Shown: positions 52,511 to 60,541 of the stretch, one piece after another
How positions within the stretch are numbered: position 1 is the stretch's first letter
Layout: every line of letters starts with the position of its first letter
DNA from: an uncultured Clostridia bacterium
Lineage (GTDB): Bacteria > Bacillota > Clostridia > Oscillospirales > Oscillospiraceae
Assembly (NCBI GenBank): GCA_946186375.1
Contig: CAMHMZ010000001.1
Coordinates: 186,001-250,000 of the forward strand
Direction: 5' to 3'
DNA length: 64,000 bases
Program-made: the position numbers and the translations under genes
The notes under the pieces: generated by a model
What the model saw: the letters and a program-made list of their open reading frames with translations, nothing else
Databases searched by the model: none
Told to the model about the DNA's origin: nothing

Positions 52511-52699
52511 ATGTCTGCTTTTGAAAGCGTAAGAGGCGTGCGTTTTCTGGAGTTGCTTCCGAAATCGCTGCACACCATTGCTGAAGAGATGAAACGACAC
52601 AACGACCTGCTGGAAGCTCAGAACGAGATTCTCAAAGAGCACAACGAGCTGATAAAGAATGTGTCCGACGATCACTTTTTGCGCGTTCTCTCGAGATAA
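52511..52699 (+). CDS. Small coiled-coil protein
   Basis: 62 aa. HNDLLEAQNEILKEHNELIK is a clear short coiled coil. AAGGAG upstream. Not recognised. Confidence 0.6.
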   Translation: MSAFESVRGVRFLELLPKSLHTIAEEMKRHNDLLEAQNEILKEHNELIKNVSDDHFLRVLSR

Positions 52700-52714
52700 A
52701 AAGAGAGGTGCGAA

Positions 52715-52978
52715 ATGAACAAGCACGAATGGCGGAAGAACCGCTATAAGGTGTTCAACGAGAAGATCGACGCCTTCAAAGGTCATCCGAAATACTCTGA
52801 ACTGCGCAAGCAGGCAGATGATGCGATGATCGCGAACGAAGGCGGCGGTTTCACAATGATCGTCGCAGAAGACTTCATCAAGCGCATCGAGGAAAATTCC
52901 GTTGAGAATATCCGCGCGTGGCTGGATGGAGAGCGAAAGCTCTACCATCCGGATCACCCGGAATATCTGGAGGCATAA
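52715..52978 (+). CDS. Hypothetical small protein
   Basis: 87 aa, helical and charged, with IRAWLDGERKLYHPDHPEYL at the end. GAGAGG upstream. Not recognised. Confidence 0.6.
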   Translation: MNKHEWRKNRYKVFNEKIDAFKGHPKYSELRKQADDAMIANEGGGFTMIVAEDFIKRIEENSVENIRAWLDGERKLYHPDHPEYLEA

Positions 52979-52980
52979 CC

Positions 52981-53178
52981 GTGGTCATCAGAACAAAGCA
53001 CGATGTGGGTGATAAGGTCAAGTTCAGAAACTACCGCGGTGGAAGCCCCGTGGCAGAAGGCGAGATCATACGCATCACGATCGGAAAACACGGGGTCATT
53101 CGGTATACCATACAGTATTTTCTGGATGGGCAGTGGCTCACAGCGGATATTTGGGAAGACGACCTTCCCGCACAGTAA
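52981..53178 (+). CDS. Small barrel-like protein
   Basis: 65 aa from GTG 52981 (GGAGG 5 to 9 nt upstream in the previous gene's last codons). DVGDKVKFRNYRGGSPVAEG and IRYTIQYFLDGQWL suggest a small SH3-like or Tudor-like barrel. Not recognised. Confidence 0.55.
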   Translation: MVIRTKHDVGDKVKFRNYRGGSPVAEGEIIRITIGKHGVIRYTIQYFLDGQWLTADIWEDDLPAQ

Positions 53179-53197
53179 AAAAGAAAAGGAGTAAAAT

Positions 53198-54145
53198 ATG
53201 CTCAACAAAAACACAGTCATTGATCTTTGGCATGCTTTGGAAGACACGCCGTTCGTTGAGCGAGCCGACTGCGAGCAGATTCTCGACGATCCCGATGGTT
53301 TCATGGGTTTTCCATATGGGACTACCAAAGGCGCTATCTGGGATTGGTTCGATCAGAACTACAAGCAGTGGGGCGGCCTTCGCGCTCTGTTGGAAGATGA
53401 TCCTCAGCCTGAGCGCAAGTTCAGTGTTCACACTCCTGCCGGGGTTATCGAATGCTACGCAAAGCATGAGACTGATTCCGACGCAGATTTCCCTGGTATT
53501 TATGTGGATATCAGGTATAATAGGAAGCAGTTGGCAGAAAAGCAGATCGGCGATCTGGCGGCTGTCGTAGAATACGACAGCTGCACAGGAAATTTCCAGA
53601 CGGTCACTTATCGGCCTGGACAGGATGAACCTGTCAGCGTCGAAGTCTATGACCGCGAGGAGGAAAGCGTTTCTATGTCCGACCTTGAAACCGCCTATGC
53701 GAAATTCAAGTTGGAATGGATGCTTTCCAATGACATTAAGCTGGACGACATTTGCAATCTGGTTCAGAAATACATCGAACAGGCAAAAATCTCTGCCGAT
53801 TTCATTGAGCAACCTTTGGATGTGATCTTCGGCTTGCACGGGGTGAGCATCAGTGATGACTTCAAGGCTTATTTAGAAGATCCCGGCTTCGGTGGCATGC
53901 TGTGGCCAAGCTTTGAGAAGTGGCTCGAAAGCGGAGAGTGCCCGGTCGCCATGACCTATGGTGCTTTTTTCGAAAAGTACAAGCACGATATCTGCTTCCT
54001 CGACGTCTATGACGAGAACGGCAACGAAATCACCGACCCGAGTGCAGAGGTTCCGCTAAATTCAGTGGTTATGTCCTTCAGCCGACTTGGTGATTGTTTC
54101 GAAATCACCGTTCGTCTTCCAAAGGAGACTGCCGATGCTGAATGA
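53198..54145 (+). CDS. Large hypothetical protein
   Basis: 315 aa. Helical start (VIDLWHALEDTPFVERADCE), an alpha/beta centre and a C-terminal beta region (VVMSFSRLGDCFEITVRLP). Acidic. AAAAGGAG upstream. The composition recalls polyvalent-protein domains of mobile elements, but no domain is recognised. Confidence 0.6.
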   Translation: MLNKNTVIDLWHALEDTPFVERADCEQILDDPDGFMGFPYGTTKGAIWDWFDQNYKQWGGLRALLEDDPQPERKFSVHTPAGVIECYAKHETDSDADFPGIYVDIRYNRKQLAEKQIGDLAAVVEYDSCTGNFQTVTYRPGQDEPVSVEVYDREEESVSMSDLETAYAKFKLEWMLSNDIKLDDICNLVQKYIEQAKISADFIEQPLDVIFGLHGVSISDDFKAYLEDPGFGGMLWPSFEKWLESGECPVAMTYGAFFEKYKHDICFLDVYDENGNEITDPSAEVPLNSVVMSFSRLGDCFEITVRLPKETADAE

Positions 54146-54551
54146 GGAACAGAAGAAGGCATACTTCGAAGAGCTTGCCGCATCCGGCGCCAAGAAGCTC
54201 TGCGGCTTGGGAACCTGCACCAGCGGGTTCCCTTGCGGCCACGAGAAGCACAGCATGGTGAAACCTGCTCGTCTGATGAGCACAGCGCCTGAGTGCCCGC
54301 TCGCCAAGTATAACATCCAGGCCGAACGTGATCCTCGGCCATTCTGGGAGAAAAAGCGTTCGGAGATAGAGCCGACGGAAGAAGAATTGTTCGCTCTCTG
54401 CGCTCTTTGCGAGAACGGGGAAGTGACAGAACTTGCTGATGGCGAATATCTGGAGCTTGTGCGTAAGGATATCCGCTACTGCTTCGATTGCCATGTTGCG
54501 ATGGCGCGAGATGGAATGGCAGAACTTTCTGCCGAAGCTCGTATGAGTTAA
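54135..54551 (+). CDS. Cys-rich protein, paralog of 57501
   Basis: 138 aa from ATG 54135. Cysteines in LCGLGTCTSGFPCGHEKHS, LFALCALCENGE and RYCFDCHVAMARDG line up with the protein at 57501. Probably a zinc- or cluster-binding protein. Overlaps the previous gene by 11 nt. Confidence 0.65.
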   Translation: MLNEEQKKAYFEELAASGAKKLCGLGTCTSGFPCGHEKHSMVKPARLMSTAPECPLAKYNIQAERDPRPFWEKKRSEIEPTEEELFALCALCENGEVTELADGEYLELVRKDIRYCFDCHVAMARDGMAELSAEARMS

Positions 54552-54577
54552 GAAAAAACAAAGAAAGGCAAGAAAAA

Positions 54578-55726
54578 ATGTCAAAAATAAAGAGCGCGCT
54601 CTGGCAAGTACTCACCATACTTGCCGGAGCGGCATTCCTGGCGATGCTGGTGTGGATGCGGTTTGCGTTCAGTAATCCGCAAGCAGAAGCAGAAGTGATG
54701 CCGACGGAGGCAGAACAAACCGATGTTCAGCCGATGGAAAGTGTAATGCCGACCGAAGTTGTAGAAACGCCGGAACCAGAGGAGACAAAAACGCCTATTC
54801 ATTATGTGATTGACGAGGATGCAGTTGTTGCACCTTGCCCGAATGAACAGTGTTTCGGAGAAACTGACAATCCGGAAGTAGTGGCAGAAGTTATCCTGCA
54901 GGCGCAAGATTTACTCGCCGGGCAAAGTTTGGTGTGGAATGAGGACATTGAAAGGATGCCTGGTTCTACCATCAAGTACTATTTCGATGAGACGCTTTTA
55001 GTCATTTGCTGGAAGGAAGCTATCAACGGGAGCGCTGTAAGTTTTGCAGAGATCAAAACTGCGGACGGAAGTCAGCTTCGTCGTGCAGTTGCCGGGAATG
55101 AATATGGTTCCGGACTGCACATGAAGGCTACTGAGATGGCTGCTGCGGCGAACGCGGTTGTTGCGATCAACGGCGACTTCTATGACTACCGGCGTATCGG
55201 AATAACGACCTATCAGCGGAAAGTATACAGAGTGGCTCCTGAAAAGGTGGAGTCCGCTTATTTCACCAGCTCCGGAGACATGATCTTCTCACATATGGGA
55301 GAACTGTCCGGAGAAGGTGAGGCACAGCGATTCGTTGATGAAAACGATGTCGTGTTCGGTATTGCATTCGGACCGATCATGGTGGAAGACGGGGAGCTCA
55401 GACAAAACTTCTCGTACATAATGGGCGAGACCCGCTCTGAATACTCCCGCGCCGCCATTGCTCAGACAGATGAGTTGCATTATCTTCTGATGACGATCGG
55501 CCAGGAAGGCAACTACTGGCACAGAATGACGATGAACGCCGCCGCCGAGATCATTTACGGCAAGGGCGTGAAAAACGCATACGCTCTCGATGGCGGGCAG
55601 ACTGCGACGATCGTTTTCAAAGACGAAACATTCAATCGCGTTGATTGGGATACAGAGCGAACGATGAGCGATATTATCTATTTTGCGACAGCAATCCCTG
55701 ATAAAAACGGAGGGACGGATGAATGA
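54578..55726 (+). CDS. Exported NAGPA-domain (phosphodiester glycosidase) protein
   Basis: 382 aa from ATG 54578. An N-terminal transmembrane or signal helix (about 9-30), a Pro/Glu/Thr-rich linker (35-75) and a C-terminal domain with VVAINGDFYDYRRIGITTYQ, FGIAFGPIMVEDG and KNAYALDGGQTATIVF, the NAGPA fold. Such bacterial proteins act on cell-surface glycans or phosphodiesters. It overlaps an Lgt-like gene. Confidence 0.8.
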   Translation: MSKIKSALWQVLTILAGAAFLAMLVWMRFAFSNPQAEAEVMPTEAEQTDVQPMESVMPTEVVETPEPEETKTPIHYVIDEDAVVAPCPNEQCFGETDNPEVVAEVILQAQDLLAGQSLVWNEDIERMPGSTIKYYFDETLLVICWKEAINGSAVSFAEIKTADGSQLRRAVAGNEYGSGLHMKATEMAAAANAVVAINGDFYDYRRIGITTYQRKVYRVAPEKVESAYFTSSGDMIFSHMGELSGEGEAQRFVDENDVVFGIAFGPIMVEDGELRQNFSYIMGETRSEYSRAAIAQTDELHYLLMTIGQEGNYWHRMTMNAAAEIIYGKGVKNAYALDGGQTATIVFKDETFNRVDWDTERTMSDIIYFATAIPDKNGGTDE

Positions 55727-56691
55727 GCCTCATGTTTTTTAAAGGAGTGGCAGACGGCAGATCTAATATTATCGTTTTGGGAGCACTGGTATTCGCCATA
55801 GTAAGCTGCGTCGAGCATAAACGAGCCGGCCATCGGATCTCAGAAATGGTGATCTGCATGCCTGTGATCGTTACGGCTTCGATTCTGCTGTGCAGGGTGT
55901 TGCATTGGTACTGCCGTCCAGAGCGGTACGAAAGCCTGATCTCTGCGGTCACGAACTACCATGTTGGCGGGTATGTGGCGTTTGGCGGCATCTTGGCGCT
56001 AATGATAACGATTCCGATTTTGAAAGCGCTTGGTGTCGTAAAGAGCGTGCCGGCTGCATATGACAGCATGGCACCGGCTGCGGCTCTCAGTCTCTCAGTG
56101 TTAAAGTGGAAGAACGCATTCGATACGGCTTGCCGTGGCAAGGTAGTGGTGAAGCTGCAATGGCTTCAGAAGCTTCCTTTTGCTGCAGCAACGGCCACAG
56201 GCGAATACAGAGTTGCTGTGTTCGCTTTACAATCGTTGCTGTTCTTGGTGGCTGGCATCATCCTGCTGCTGACGTTGAGAAACTCCAGAAAAAAGCCAGG
56301 AAGTACGGCTTTGTATTTCCTGGCCATCTACGGAATGATTCAGATCATAACAGATTCCATGCGTTACGACGCGAGCTTCATGCCGTTTAATGGCTTCGTT
56401 AGCTTCGAGCAGGTTTTTGGGGCGGTCTTGGTTCTTACAGCAATGCTGGTATATGATCGATGGGCCAAACAGCAAGGAGCGGCAAAAGGCCACCGTGCGG
56501 TTTTGTGGGTTATTTTTTGGTTCTGCTTGGCCGGTCTTGTCGGTTTCGAATACTTGGTGCAACGTCACGGCAATTGGTACATGTTCTGCTATACGGTTAT
56601 GACCGGTTTTGCATTGATGGCGATTGGCGCAGTAAAGCATATGCGGGACCGAGCGCAAGGCCTTGAAAAGCCAAAGATGGAGGTAATATGA
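55723..56691 (+). CDS. Lgt-like polytopic membrane protein
   Basis: 322 aa with about seven membrane helices. LLCRVLHWYCRPERY, then GGYVAFGGILALMI and MAPAAALSLSVLKW resemble prolipoprotein diacylglyceryl transferase, which lipidates the cysteine of lipoproteins. The match is partial: the usual RxGNFxN-like core is not evident, so the activity is uncertain. It is coupled to the NAGPA gene (ATGA overlap). Confidence 0.6.
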   Translation: MSLMFFKGVADGRSNIIVLGALVFAIVSCVEHKRAGHRISEMVICMPVIVTASILLCRVLHWYCRPERYESLISAVTNYHVGGYVAFGGILALMITIPILKALGVVKSVPAAYDSMAPAAALSLSVLKWKNAFDTACRGKVVVKLQWLQKLPFAAATATGEYRVAVFALQSLLFLVAGIILLLTLRNSRKKPGSTALYFLAIYGMIQIITDSMRYDASFMPFNGFVSFEQVFGAVLVLTAMLVYDRWAKQQGAAKGHRAVLWVIFWFCLAGLVGFEYLVQRHGNWYMFCYTVMTGFALMAIGAVKHMRDRAQGLEKPKMEVI

Positions 56692-57374
56692 GATACAAAA
56701 TCATACCGAAGAAAGACTTCGAGTTCCTAGTGGATGGTAAAGACCCTGTCGATGCGCTGGCGAACTTTGCGGCTAATATGGATTCTGATATGGGCCTTTA
56801 TTTTGAGTCTGTTCCTGACGCAGAAGAAACTGAACCTGGTTGGAAGATTGAGAAACGGGTCAGTGCTGCGGAAGTGTTCCCGACCTGCGAACTCGGCGAA
56901 TTGTCGCTGACATCTGGTTGTGTTTGCATCACAGATCCTTGCTACAATGACGACGCATGGTGCCGGCTCAACAACGTGCCTGTTGTCCCTGGCGAATACA
57001 ATTGCGTAGTGCGCTTTTCTGATGAAGGGGAGTGGGGAATACGTGTTGCTGGCATTGGCATCTATCGAAGCACTCGCGTACGCGAGGAGATGGACTTCGA
57101 TGGCGTCGGTGCTCTGATTGGGGACATCGGCGTGGACGCTGGGCTTGCCGGAATTTTTCAGGACAAGCCGGATTTCACTGATGAGCAGTGGAAGGACTTT
57201 TGTGATGAGATCTATGAAGGGGACGCGTGGCTGGTGAACGGCAAAGATATGCGCGGTTTCTTCAGCTATTCCGGTTTTGGCGATGGTATGTACGCAGTGT
57301 ACGGCCATCCGCACAATGGGACCGGGCCGGCATACGACGGGATCGAGATCATCTTCGTGGAAGACGTAGATTGA
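56688..57374 (+). CDS. DUF4241-like protein
   Basis: 228 aa, overlapping the previous stop. TSGCVCITDPCY, VPGEYNCVVRFSDEGEWGIRVAG, GDIGVDAGLAGIF and GFGDGMYAVYG follow the order seen in DUF4241-type proteins. Function unknown. Confidence 0.5.
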   Translation: MRYKIIPKKDFEFLVDGKDPVDALANFAANMDSDMGLYFESVPDAEETEPGWKIEKRVSAAEVFPTCELGELSLTSGCVCITDPCYNDDAWCRLNNVPVVPGEYNCVVRFSDEGEWGIRVAGIGIYRSTRVREEMDFDGVGALIGDIGVDAGLAGIFQDKPDFTDEQWKDFCDEIYEGDAWLVNGKDMRGFFSYSGFGDGMYAVYGHPHNGTGPAYDGIEIIFVEDVD

Positions 57375-57482
57375 CACATGCGCTGCCGGTTTAATGACAA
57401 AGGCAACGCTGTGTAGTAAAATCAAAAAAGAACATAGCACAAATTCGACAACTACCTGCTAAAGCGGGTAGTTGTCTTTTTT
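57374..57482 (+). promoter_or_regulatory. Promoter-leader cassette with terminator-like hairpin
   Basis: ACATGCGCT, 9 nt, ATGACA (57394-57399), 16 nt, GTAAAA followed by T (57416-57422), 12 nt, ATAGCACA (57434-57441), a 12-bp hairpin (57448-57475) and TCTTTTTT. A complete cassette. Confidence 0.8.
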
Positions 57483-57500
57483 AATATGAAAGGAGAAGAA

Positions 57501-57842
57501 ATGGAAAAAGCTGAAGCAAAGAAGGTCTTTGGGGGCGAAGCCATCGCCGGCGCGAAAAAGATCTGCCGTGTTTTTTGCACTCCTCCTGGAAGTGGCAACT
57601 GCCGCTTCGCTGGAGGTTGTGAAGCCTGTGCGATTTCCAAGCACAAAGGCGAAATCGAAAAGAACCGCAATCAGGCTAGCCGTGGCGATATCTCAGTGGA
57701 CGAGCTTTTTGCTATTTGCGCCTGCTGCGAAAACACGATGGTGTGCCAGAACCAGGACAGCGTCGAGTTTGTCGCGCGAAATGAGGCAAAGTGTTCCGGC
57801 TGCCCGGTGCATATGCTGCGGAAAGGCTGTGAGTCGGCATGA
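57501..57842 (+). CDS. Cys-rich protein, paralog of 54135
   Basis: 113 aa from ATG 57501 (AAAGGAG upstream; ATG 57486 overlaps it). CRVFCTPPGSGNCRFAGGCE, LFAICACCENT and CSGCPVHMLRKGC give many paired cysteines. Likely metal-binding. Confidence 0.65.
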   Translation: MEKAEAKKVFGGEAIAGAKKICRVFCTPPGSGNCRFAGGCEACAISKHKGEIEKNRNQASRGDISVDELFAICACCENTMVCQNQDSVEFVARNEAKCSGCPVHMLRKGCESA

Positions 57843-58261
57843 CAAACAAGGAGATCCTGAAGTCCTTGTGTCTGCAGTGCTCAGTACATGATGCAGCACA
57901 GGTGTACAAGAGCGTCCAAGAATACTGCGTCTGTTCTGACGGCAAGGGAAACTTGAGCTATATGGCTGGATGCATCTGCCAAGATGGCGTTCTGCGCTAC
58001 ACGCCTGCAGAATCGCTGGCGTGCGACGAACCTCTGCCTGCCGGTCTTCCCAAGATGGTTTGGGATGGCACCATGCCGATTCAAGAGGTATTGAGCGCCA
58101 TGAAAGCGGCAAAGCCTGTAACGGCTGACGGGATCGCCTATGATCGTATTTTCGCAATCAAGATGTGCGTTACGGTAGCAAAGCGGCTCCCTTTCTACGC
58201 AGTCCAACTACTTTCTGGAAACAATATGGTTTCTGTAAAACCCTCAAGATTAATTATTTAA
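57839..58261 (+). CDS. Hypothetical Cys-containing protein
   Basis: 140 aa, overlapping the previous stop. SLCLQCSVHDAAQVYKSVQE, CVCSDGKG, GCICQDGV. Not recognised. Confidence 0.6.
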   Translation: MTNKEILKSLCLQCSVHDAAQVYKSVQEYCVCSDGKGNLSYMAGCICQDGVLRYTPAESLACDEPLPAGLPKMVWDGTMPIQEVLSAMKAAKPVTADGIAYDRIFAIKMCVTVAKRLPFYAVQLLSGNNMVSVKPSRLII

Positions 58262-58274
58262 AGGAGAAAGAGTA

Positions 58275-59696
58275 ATGAGCAATGTAAAAGCATTCATTCT
58301 GCCTGACGGCATGTTATCCGGCGATAAATGCGCGGACGAGAGGCCTGTGCGTGTGAAGAAGAAAACTGCTCCGGAATATAAGACGCTGTTTGTTTCCGGC
58401 CCGGATTTCGCAATCGAAAAAACGACCGCGAAGACGAAGCAGATTCTTGTCTGCATTACGAGCAAGGGCCAGTTCTACGTCAAGAACGAGTCTGCCGGAG
58501 GAGAGGTTGAGATTCTCGAAAAGGATTCTTTCACCAAGTTCATGGCCGGCGCGGAAAACGACATTGAAATCGTGGACGAAGCGGGAAATAGGCCGTTTTG
58601 GGTCAAGCGCATTCTGAGAGATTCCGCATTCCGTGCGGCGTTTCTCAGCGTGGCCAATTCGCAAAACATTCGCCAGTATCTGCTCGCAGACATGACGGAC
58701 ATGGACACGCTTAATTTGCAGCGTCACGGCAATGGTAGCTGGTCTGAATGTCTTCGGGGGCCTGTGTACGAAACGCTTGTGCGCAGCGATTTTGACACCA
58801 TCAAAAAGGTGTTCAACATCATGACCGAGTACATGGATCGCTCTGCCGTAAAAGCTGAGTTATCTTCCTACGCCGGCGTTGGTAGGTTTCTGGCGCGTTC
58901 GACGGACTACAACACCAACAAGAATGAATCCGCGTGTGATATTTTCCTCTCTCGTTGGGGCTGGGGCGGGGTTCGCGAACTTCTTCGTCAGTACTGTCTG
59001 ACTCCGGTGTCCACACTGCCTGACGTAATCGCGGCAAGGAAGATATTCCGGCGATCATATCATGTTTTAAACAGGGTGGGCGTCTGGGAGCATGCGGAAA
59101 CGCAGTTTGATCTTGGTTCCTTTGCTGAATACATGTTCTGTGCTTGCACGGAACAGGGATACGCGAACGATCCGGCTGGCTTCTGGACGTCCTGGGGGGA
59201 TTATATGAATCTCCAAATGTCGGTGTATGGTGAAGTTCGGGATAAGTACTCGGACCACCTCGCGTCGGACGAGAAAATCATGTCTTACAGAGCGAAGGAG
59301 CTCTCCAAAGTCGTCGACGAAGAGGCTTTCCAGCATGCGGTCGAGGCAATGACCAAGCTTGAATCTCACAATGGCCGCTACGTGATCGTGGCTCCTAAAT
59401 GCAATGAGGATCTGATCGAGGAAGGCCGCCGTATGAGCCACTGTGTAGGAAGTTATGGCCATCATATCACAAGCGGCCACAGCTACATTTTCTTCCTGCG
59501 CAGAAACAATGCTTCGCAGGACTCTCTTGCGACGATCGAGATCACCCTTCCTGATTTCGCGATGGCACAGTTCAGGGCCAGGTTCAACAAGGAACCTCTC
59601 CCCGAGCATCAAGCGTATGTGGATACTTGGTTCGCCAAGGCCCGCGAGAAATATCTTTCGGAGAGCTTGGGTCACGAAGGCAAAATTTCTGCTTAA
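58275..59696 (+). CDS. PcfJ-like protein (second copy)
   Basis: 473 aa. The C-terminal domain has EEGRRMSHCVGSYGHHITSG, YIFFLRRNN and SLATIEITLPDFAMAQFRAR, the PcfJ signature, and more typical than in the copy at 32422. The N-terminal 300 residues are unique. AAAGGAG upstream. Confidence 0.85.
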   Translation: MSNVKAFILPDGMLSGDKCADERPVRVKKKTAPEYKTLFVSGPDFAIEKTTAKTKQILVCITSKGQFYVKNESAGGEVEILEKDSFTKFMAGAENDIEIVDEAGNRPFWVKRILRDSAFRAAFLSVANSQNIRQYLLADMTDMDTLNLQRHGNGSWSECLRGPVYETLVRSDFDTIKKVFNIMTEYMDRSAVKAELSSYAGVGRFLARSTDYNTNKNESACDIFLSRWGWGGVRELLRQYCLTPVSTLPDVIAARKIFRRSYHVLNRVGVWEHAETQFDLGSFAEYMFCACTEQGYANDPAGFWTSWGDYMNLQMSVYGEVRDKYSDHLASDEKIMSYRAKELSKVVDEEAFQHAVEAMTKLESHNGRYVIVAPKCNEDLIEEGRRMSHCVGSYGHHITSGHSYIFFLRRNNASQDSLATIEITLPDFAMAQFRARFNKEPLPEHQAYVDTWFAKAREKYLSESLGHEGKISA

Positions 59697-59707
59697 GGAG
59701 GACGGCT

Positions 59708-60085
59708 GTGAACGGAAGGTTTGTTGTTCAGCGCAACGGCCGCAGTATCGTGCCGCTACGCAACGGTGAGTTTGAGTGGGCAATGACCGCGCCCGGAGAG
59801 TTTTATATCTCCGGGCGGGCGGTCGATGCTCTGGCAGCGTACGAAAAATACCCCAAGCCTGGAGAAACCGGCAGTATTATCGCGCCAGACTCTGGTGTGA
59901 TCGAGAATGTTAGAGTAAAATCTTTGACGTTTGACGAGTCCGGCATAAAGATGCGAGTGAGAAACTATTTCGACGCTGATTGGAGTGGTTCCCACGAATG
60001 GGAACTGGAATGCATCCCTGGAGTAACGTGGTTTTGGGACTACGCCAGCGCTGCGGAATATATTTCCTCAAAATATAGCACATGA
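59708..60085 (+). CDS. Hypothetical protein
   Basis: 125 aa from GTG 59708 (AAGGAGGACGG upstream). Beta-rich, with FVVQRNGRSIVPLRNGEFEW and SLTFDESGIKMRVRNYFD. It overlaps the next start. Not recognised. Confidence 0.6.
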   Translation: MNGRFVVQRNGRSIVPLRNGEFEWAMTAPGEFYISGRAVDALAAYEKYPKPGETGSIIAPDSGVIENVRVKSLTFDESGIKMRVRNYFDADWSGSHEWELECIPGVTWFWDYASAAEYISSKYST

Positions 60086-60291
60086 GCAAGTACGGTATTT
60101 GCAAGCGCTGCGGCTTCGAGTTGGAGCCTGTGTTTTTCACGGAAGAGGAGGAAGTCCTTGAGGGCCCTCCTGGTGCCAAATGCTACTGCAAGACGGGCAG
60201 AGTGCGCCGAGCCGTAGACTATCTGGTCTGCGACTGCTGCGGAAACAAGGAGGCTGTCGATGATACATTCGACGGACCTTGGCATTATTAA
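60082..60291 (+). CDS. Zinc-ribbon protein
   Basis: 69 aa. ICKRCGFELEP and VCDCCGNKEAVDD frame a central CYC; the second half resembles the zinc segment of the 23295 protein. Role unknown. Confidence 0.6.
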   Translation: MSKYGICKRCGFELEPVFFTEEEEVLEGPPGAKCYCKTGRVRRAVDYLVCDCCGNKEAVDDTFDGPWHY

Positions 60292-60298
60292 CGAAAGA

Positions 60299-60329
60299 AC
60301 AGAGAGGGCTTTGGCCCTCTCTGTTTTTT
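60299..60329 (+). terminator. Rho-independent terminator
   Basis: An ACAGAGAGGGC/GCCCTCTCTGT stem of 11 bp and a six-T run. Confidence 0.9.
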
Positions 60330-60337
60330 ACTTTGAC

Positions 60338-60441
60338 ATTTGCGCCTACAAAAAGATAACAATGTAGAATTGCAGCGGTAAAACTCAAACGAATATAGCA
60401 CAAAAGTAATGAGCAACGTCCGCATCGGGCGTTGTCTTTTT
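60338..60441 (+). promoter_or_regulatory. Promoter-leader cassette with terminator-like hairpin
   Basis: CATTTGCGCC, 9 nt, ATAACA (60356-60361), 16 nt, GTAAAA (60378-60383), 11 nt, ATAGCACA (60395-60402), a 9-bp CAACGTCCG/CGGGCGTTG hairpin (60414-60434) and TCTTTTT. About 100 AT-rich nt follow before the gene at 60542. Confidence 0.8.
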
Positions 60442-60541
60442 GATGATATATGTAAGAGTAAATCACAAATTACAGTTTGCATTTTTGAATTTGATAAACT
60501 GTATTTTGGCAGAAAGCGTTTTCTTTTGAAAGGGGAAAGAC

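Noticed and set aside
60333-60338. TTGACA as an alternative -35 box
   Set aside because: No -10-like sequence lies at a suitable distance; ATAACA at 60356 keeps the 16-nt spacing to GTAAAA.
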